Shown here in pieces: positions 57,825 to 64,000 of a DNA stretch of 64,000 nt. The DNA is from Chrysaora quinquecirrha (lineage: Eukaryota > Cnidaria > Scyphozoa > Semaeostomeae > Pelagiidae). Numbering within the stretch: position 1 is the first letter of the stretch; every line of letters begins with the position of its first letter. A program made the translations under genes and the position numbers. Under the pieces are notes generated by a model. That model was not told where the DNA came from. It saw only the letters and a list, made by a program, of their open reading frames with translations, and did no database searches. Location of the stretch: contig JACTAT010000052.1 of assembly GCA_014526335.1 (NCBI GenBank), positions 558,001-622,000 of the forward strand. The letters run 5' to 3'.

Positions 57825-59260
57825 GGACCAGATATATACACACACATATAGAGAGATAGAGGAGTCGAAATTCATGTGGACGATGTGGACGTGTGGACCA
57901 GATATATACACACACATATAGAGAGATAGAGGGAGTCGAAATTCATGTGGACGATGTGGACGTGTGGACCAGATATATACACACACATGTAGAGAGATAG
58001 AGGGAGTCGAAATTCATGTGGACGATGTGGACGTGTGGACCAAATATATACACACACATGTAGAGAGATAGAGGGAGTCGAAATTCATGTGGACGATGTG
58101 GACGTGTGGACCAAATATATACACACACATATAGAGAGATAGAGGGAGTCGAAATTCATGTGGACGATGTGGACGTGTGGACGAGGTATATACACACACA
58201 TATATAGAGAGATAGAGGGAGTCGAAATTCATGTGGACGATGTGGACGTGTTGACCAGATATATACACACACATTTAGAGAGATACAGGGAGATGAAATT
58301 CTTGTGGACGATGTGGACGTGTGGCCCAGATATATACACACACATATAGAGAGATAGAGGGAGTCGAAATTCATGTGGACGATGTGGACGTGTGGACCAG
58401 ATATATACACACACATATAGAGAGATAGAGGGAGTCGAAATTCATGTGGACGATGTGGACGTGTGGACCAGATATATACACACACATGTAGAGAGATAGA
58501 GGGAGTCGAAATTCATGTGGACGATGTGGACGTGTGGACCAAATATATACACACACATGTAGAGAGATAGAGGGAGTCGAAATTCATGTGGACGATGTGG
58601 ACGTGTGGACCAAATATATACACACACATATAGAGAGATAGAGGGAGTCGAAATTCATGTGGACGATGTGGACGTGTGGACGAGGTATATACACACACAT
58701 ATAGAGAGATAGAGGGAGTCGAAATTCATGTGGACGATGTGGACGTGTTGACCAGATATATACACACACATAGAGAGATAGAGGGAGTTGAAATTCATGT
58801 GGACGATGTGGACGTGTGGACCAGATATATACACACATATATAGAGAGATAGAGGGAGTCGAAATTCATGTGGACGATGTGGACGTGTGGACCAGACATA
58901 TACACACACATAGAGAGATAGAGGGAGTTGAAATTCATGTGGACGATGTGGACGTGTGGACCAGATATATACACACATATATAGAGAGATAGAGGGAGTC
59001 GAAATTCATGTGGACGATGTGGACGTGTTGACCAGATATATACACACACATATAGAGAGATAGAGGGAGTCGAAATTCATGTTGACGATGTGGACGTGTG
59101 GACCAGATATATACACACACATATAGAGAGATAGAGGGAGTCGAAATTCATGTGGACGATGTGGACGTGTGGACCAGATATATACACACACATATAGAGA
59201 GATAGAGGGAGTCAAAATTCATGTGGACGATGTGGACGTGTGGACCAGGTTATTTTTCAC
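57825..59260. repeat. 71-bp satellite array, about 20 units, with higher-order structure
   Basis: The unit starts GTGGACGATGTGGACGTGTG, continues GACCAGATATATACACACAC and ATATAGAGAGATAGAGGGAG, and ends TCGAAATTCAT. Unit variants (ACCAAATAT, ACATGTAG, ACGAGGTAT, TTGACCAG) recur in the same order about 499 bp apart (58039/58538, 58182/58681, 58250/58748), a seven-unit higher-order repeat. A two-unit block with ACACACATATATAG recurs about 140 bp apart (58828/58968). Degenerate units continue to about 59450. The many MCVYIWSTR frames on the minus strand are by-products of the array. Confidence 0.97.
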
Positions 59261-59840
59261 ACAGTGATAGAGAGATGTAGGGGTCGAAATGCATGTGGAC
59301 GATGTGGACGGACCAGGCATACACACAATTATAGAGAGATATAGAGAATCGAAATTCGTATGAAAAATGTGGACATGTAGAACGTAGAATGTAGAGAGAT
59401 AGATGAAATCAGAGATCTAAATTCATGTGGACGATGTGGACACACATGTTTTCACACGGCCACACACAGCCAGAAGGTTCGTTCGAAGCATGGAGTCGAC
59501 TTTAAGGCACATATTTAGCTATCTCTTTCAGAAAACCGTGATATTGAAAATGAAATACAAAATATTAACGCATTCCTACGAGAGGCGATTTTCTGTGTGT
59601 CCCTAAATTCTTTGTTGGACGTTGGACATTGGAAGGGCGTCAATGTTAATGTGGACGGTGTGGGTGAGGTGGGCCCAACCAAATCATCAGCTTAGGTTTG
59701 GCCCATAGGACGCAATAAATGCAATTTTTTACCGTATGGTTTCCCTCCTGAGGCCAAGTCAAGCAATTCATTTGTAATGTAGCGGAATAATATGATTAGA
59801 CGAAGAGCGCTCTTTTTCTGAGATCCAACCCAGGTGAGTA

Positions 59841-60219
59841 CACGTTTTTTTTTATAAGAAAGTTTTTTTTGGGCCAGTATTGAAACTTTCTTAGATATTT
59901 CATGTTTTCAGTACCAAAACTTTCTTGTGACTTTCTTAGCGAAAATTTTGGAATACAGTATTTCTAAGAATGCACAGTTTAAGGCACTGTATACATTGCA
60001 CAAATACCACGTTTTTCAAAGAAAATAATCATTAGACTCGTTGAATAGCAAGATGAGCGACTGAACAGAAGAGCAAAAATAACACACAAAACATTAGGAG
60101 TGAAAGTATGAAACAGAACTTTCTTAAGTTTCAAGAATCCAGTATTGAACTTTCTTAAACTTTTAAGATGTTGAGCACTGCTTTCTTATAAACCACTTTC
60201 TTATAAAAAAAAAAACGTG
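59841..60219. mobile_element. TA-flanked inverted-repeat element, copy 2 (inverted relative to 27669)
   Basis: It is 379 bp with TA on both sides (59839-59840 and 60220-60221). It is nearly identical to the reverse complement of 27669-28043; differences are mostly in T/A-run length plus a few substitutions. Such low divergence implies recent movement. Confidence 0.9.
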
Positions 60220-60464
60220 TAGCTCCATTTCTCCCCTCCTGTGGGGATTAGTGAAAGTTTTATGTTTATACCTAAATTCAGCCTGTATGAACACCCCAAG
60301 CGTTATGCATGAATTGTGTCTTCAAGGAAAAACTTCTGAAAAGCTCAGGGGTCACAGCTTTTTGAGATGATTCCCACATAATCATTACACAATGCACAAC
60401 ACCTTTTCAACTAAGAGCCTCGTTTCCAAAAAAATTGAAAATCGCCTCACAGAAACATTACGAC

Positions 60465-60745
60465 TTAAGATTCGAATTCAGCACCTTTGTTTTAGTATTG
60501 AGGCAAATTTTTACGCCTCTAGCTCTTACAATGTTGATTTTATAGCAATTAAAAGTTTGAACATTTGTAAGGGATTTGACGGTGAAAAATGATTGAGGGT
60601 GCTAAGTTTCACCCCGAGCCATTTTTCACAGTCAAATCCTTTTATAAATTTTCGTACTTTTAATAACTTTAAAATCAACATCGTAAGGAATAGACGTAAA
60701 AAATTCACTCAACACTAAAATGAAGGTGCTGAATCTGATTCTGGG
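60465..60745. mobile_element. Foldback element of about 280 bp
   Basis: The arm 60470-60595 (TTCAGCACCTTTGTTTTAGT ... GATTTGACGGTGAAAAATGA) is the imperfect reverse complement of 60615-60745 (CATTTTTCACAGTCAAATCC ... ACTAAAATGAAGGTGCTGAA), with a loop of about 20 bp. Confidence 0.85.
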
Positions 60746-62030
60746 TTCAAAATTTTCGTGTATTAATAAAGTGCAAAACCCAGAATGCCAGAAAGTTTAT
60801 TAGATAAAATAAAATGAGTCGAACAATTTTCAAATAAAGATTGATTTAAAAGTTATCCCGTTACGTTACACCTGGATATAAAGTTTAGCTCAACGTACTG
60901 CACCTAGATACAAGTTAAGGCACACGGATACAGGAATCAAACACTTCGATACTGTCAAATGGCCCATTAATAAAGTGCCTGTGTAGCCTCTTTTTCAGAT
61001 ACCCATTCAGCCTCTCTGTCAGTTTATCCGAAACCCTCTTCTTCTCACTCAATGGTCTTTTTTTAGAGATCAGCCCTTCTCATCTAAACTTACTACACGA
61101 GTTATAGTTTTCGCTCTTTGGGTCATTCTGATAGACAGTTCAATAGATCGCTCGAAGCCATTCTGAGTATTAGGCCATCCAATTCAATTTTTCTATGTTC
61201 CTGGTGCTGTTGTTATTTAAGGTTGATGTTGCTGTTTGCGAAGGGAACTTATGTAATGAGTCTACCTTCTATCAATTACACTGGAAGCGTCGTCAAGCTA
61301 AAGTGTAATTAATTAATTAATGAACAAAAAGAAAGCAAGTTACAACAGCAGAGAGGCCCAAAAACCGGCTAACAGCAAACAAATAACTAAATAATGTTAA
61401 GCTAAAGTTTAATTCTATCTTTGTCTTCGCCTTTCATGCCAATATCATTATTTGTACCAGACTGTGTTAATGTGCAATGTTGTATTGAAGAACAAAGTTC
61501 CAGGTTTCCAAACTATAGAAATGTTATCACTGTCTAAAGAATCGTTAACAGTAATCAGGTTGGGGAGGGTCCAGTGGATAACTCCACAATTCTAAATGAC
61601 CTTTCGCTCGATTTATGTTTGAGAAAAGAAATTCATCATTCAGGTCGACGCTTGACTGTGATTGGTTGAATGCTGCCTAATGGACTTCCTCTGGGGTTGA
61701 GGCATAGATTCGTTGAAGTCTCTGTTATGCTCCTGTTATGAACTGATAGGTCGCTAACAACAGAGCCTCTTCCTGAGCTGCCCTGAACAACAACAGCAAC
61801 TACAGCAAGGGGGGAGGGACTGGTGTAGCCTGCCAGAGGCATTGACATTTTCTGCTTGTGGCAAGCTTAAATGTTTCACGAGCTATGCTTTGCGACAACC
61901 TCAAACAGCCCAAATATTGTGTTTGGCAAACAATGGATGATCGTTTTGCCTTTGAACATGGGCTGTCGATCTTGCTCAATTAAAATCCTGAAGAAAGTGA
62001 ATAGAAGAGCGTACAACTTGTGACGCGTTA
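60746..62030. other. No gene seen
   Basis: Scattered CAACAACAGCAAC and TAATGAGTCTAC motifs (about 61200-61265 and 61785-61810) hint at degraded copies of the GTT-rich repeat family. A weak family A trace (GTTTGGCAAACAATGGATGA) lies at about 61921. Confidence 0.5.
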
Positions 62031-62249
62031 CACTTTTACGCAACAAGCAACTGGTCAATAAGCAACCGGCGCTGAGAGACGCTGTTAGACTTTTTGGTTG
62101 AGATGGCTTTCTTTACAGATAACATCATTGCAAACTTGTCAATTAATTTGAAAAGCAAGGAAAGAGCCAAAAAAGTAATCTGAAATACTAGATTAATTAA
62201 CTTTGAGGGGCTGGACCAAACAGTCCAATTGCTTATTTAAAAAAAAGTG
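62031..62249. mobile_element. TA-flanked inverted-repeat element, shorter relative of 30082-30458
   Basis: Left end TACACTTTTACGCAACAAGC, right end TTGCTTATTTAAAAAAAAGTGTA. It is 219 bp, about 160 bp shorter than the copy in the septin intron, so internally deleted. Confidence 0.8.
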
Positions 62250-62681
62250 TACAAGATTTAATCTTTCAGGAGGCAGTGCTGAGGCTATGAGGTGGCCGTA
62301 AGTCAACATTTATTGTGCTATAATCCACTTATGGAAACTTTCTTTAAACAGTATTACATATTACTTGTTTTGTATGCGGTTTATAATCTTATTTCAAGCA
62401 TGTTTTCGTTCTGGTTATTTGCGACATTAAGCAACCTTGATCTTCCATTCATTTCTTGGTATTAGCATTCAGTATGGTATTGTAATTATATGGTTTCAGA
62501 CATTTCATTAGTCTGAATCAGTCAATTTATTATGGTTATTGCTTCCGCGGAGCTGCGCCAAACCAGGCGAATAGCGCAAAATTTCGCGTACGAGAAACGT
62601 CCCCTGTTGTGATAAGTTGCGCTAAAGTGCGTTGATCTCCCCTGCCTGAATCATATTGAATTGTATCGATATAGTTAACCC
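62250..62681. other. No feature seen
   Basis: AT-rich spacer with one GAGGTGGCCGTAAGT motif at about 62292. Confidence 0.4.
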
Positions 62682-62952
62682 ATGGCTAAACTAGGAGACT
62701 TGTCGCGCGCGACACTGTATTCGGCGTGTCTCCCAGGGTGCTAAACATGCGAGTGACAAGCGAGCAACATGTATCCCCAGTCACTTGCATGTCGCGGGGA
62801 CAAGAAATGTTTCTGTTGTCTCCATGAAACATTTGTGTGTCTCTTGCTACAAATTTTGTCGCGCGCTACAAAGTTTCCGAGGTGGCCAAACTGGGATGCA
62901 CCGAGGGGACATCAATGTCGCGCTACATGTCTTCTATGTTAGCCAGGCCTTT
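62682..62952. mobile_element. Family C palindromic element, full length
   Basis: Begins ATGGCTAAACTAGGAGACTT, contains CGGCGTGTCTCCCAGGGTGC and ACAAATTTTGTCGCGCGCTA, ends TACATGTCTTCTATGTTAGC. Confidence 0.82.
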
Positions 62953-63047
62953 AATAGCTACCGCGCAATTTTCTCTGCAATTTTAGCAGGAAGTACGTGG
63001 TTGCGAAACTGTCTTTGCTTATTGCTTTCTAGCCTCCGCTGAAGCTA

Positions 63048-63321
63048 GGGCCCTGGCCAAAGAATCAAACATTGTTTGCTAAACATGTATGCTTTGCTTA
63101 TCCAGCAATGTTTGAGTGTTTGGCAACGTCACAAACACAAAACATCCAGCAAAGCAGCATTTTTAGGCGATGTTTTTGATTTCGATAACATCGTTTGTTT
63201 CCCGCTCACAAAAAGATGTTTGACAAGCAATGTTTGTGTCGTGGCCAGACAGTAAACAATTTTTGTATGACAAGCAAGTTTCAATTGTTTGACAATGTTT
63301 GATCGTCTGGCCAGGGCCTAG
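63048..63321. mobile_element. Family A palindromic element
   Basis: Left end AGGGCCCTGGCCAAAGAATC, right end GATCGTCTGGCCAGGGCCTA; 274 bp. Confidence 0.82.
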
Positions 63322-63837
63322 GATTTATTGACTATACTTATGCTAGGTAAAACAAATTGTGGAATAGCCTTTGCGCGCAGAGACGCAATTTAGCATAAAA
63401 TCGTCGACAATCCAAGCTACATTTTCAGTGGCTCACTTCTTCATATGTCCAGATCCGCATCCGGACTGGTGTTATCATCGCTAATACATTATTTTTCTCA
63501 AGACTTCACTCTGTCTATTTCTACTGGCATAGAAAACAGTCCCATTTTAGGCATAACAAGTTATTTGCAAATCATTCATCGTGATTAATGAAATGTTACA
63601 AGTGGATTAATAATTTCATTACACAAGTTTTTCTTTGGTTTTCAACTGCTGCGCTAGGAGTGGCTAGACCTTAATGGATTATTTGCTTAACGAAGGGCAG
63701 AATAATAGTCAAGAGAAAACAAGTTTTCAAACCCTAGAATTAAGCTACATTAGACATGCAGTATGGAATACGAAATATAAGTCTAAGCCATAAGGCATCT
63801 GTTATTCCAAGCATTTAAGGGAAAACCTCGCATACAA
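63322..63837. other. No feature seen
   Basis: Spacer without a supported coding frame or repeat. Confidence 0.4.
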
Positions 63838-63945
63838 AAGCCCCTAGCCGAACATTTTTGTCAAACATTTGAAATTTGCTTATGAAGCAATGCTTTAATG
63901 TTTGACACGTCCCAAAACATTGCTTGAAACATTTCGTTCTCAAGT
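63838..63945. mobile_element. Family A fragment, left half
   Basis: Contains GCCCCTAGCCGAACATTTTT and GTCAAACATTTGAAATTTGC, then a degraded continuation that runs towards the window edge. Confidence 0.65.
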
Positions 63946-64000
63946 ATTTTGAAGATTTAACATAAAATAGAAGACCACATCTCATAGAAAACAACTATTT

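Noticed and set aside
57825..59260. Direct repeats suggestive of a CRISPR array, and MCVYIWSTR repeat proteins
   Set aside because: The 71-bp units are contiguous with no unique spacers, and this is an animal locus. The open frames shift from unit to unit because 71 is not a multiple of three.

Overview
This is a stretch of animal (metazoan) nuclear genome. It is AT-rich and intron-rich, with GT-AG introns whose phases join cleanly from exon to exon, and it is crowded with small inverted-repeat transposons. The gene content (a septin-7-type septin, selenocysteine lyase, a TMEM143-like mitochondrial protein, a TMEM198-like membrane protein) together with the density of short palindromic elements suggests an invertebrate, perhaps an anthozoan cnidarian; the clade is inference only. 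I see no operon, CRISPR array, phage or other prokaryotic system.

Layout. 470-3547 (-): TMEM143-like gene, four exons. 4346-19990 (+): a large gene of about 15 exons, divergent from TMEM143 across an 0.8 kb gap; its product (about 1,200 residues) has a helical N-terminal half and a disordered C-terminal half and I do not recognise it. One of its exons is tandemly duplicated (9882-10057 and 10573-10749). A methyltransferase-like exon lies antisense in one of its introns (17469-17805). 23188-27097 (+): selenocysteine lyase, four exons. 29338-45102 (+): septin-7-like gene with two candidate first exons, a candidate duplicated exon before the P-loop, a possible 36-nt microexon and a possible read-through short isoform. 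47541-52900 (+): TMEM198-like membrane protein in two exons; its 4.5 kb intron holds an antisense intronless alpha/beta hydrolase (49762-50800) and a LINE remnant. 56330-57034 (-): intronless ankyrin-repeat protein resembling PPP1R27. 57825-59260: 71-bp satellite with a higher-order period of about 499 bp. From 59.3 to 64 kb only transposon relics are visible.

Five of the coding loci appear broken by single-base frameshifts, but every case found is the loss of one base in a short run of A, T or G, and one extra base always restores both the conserved protein and the intron phase. The simplest reading is homopolymer-deletion error in the assembly, so I treat these loci as functional genes.

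Most non-coding sequence is non-autonomous DNA transposons: a palindromic family with ends like CCTGGCCAAACGATCAAACA (at least 13 places), a second palindromic family with GGCTAAACTAGGAGACATGT ends (5 copies), two TA-flanked families with T-rich inverted repeats, and several foldback elements. No transposase gene is visible.
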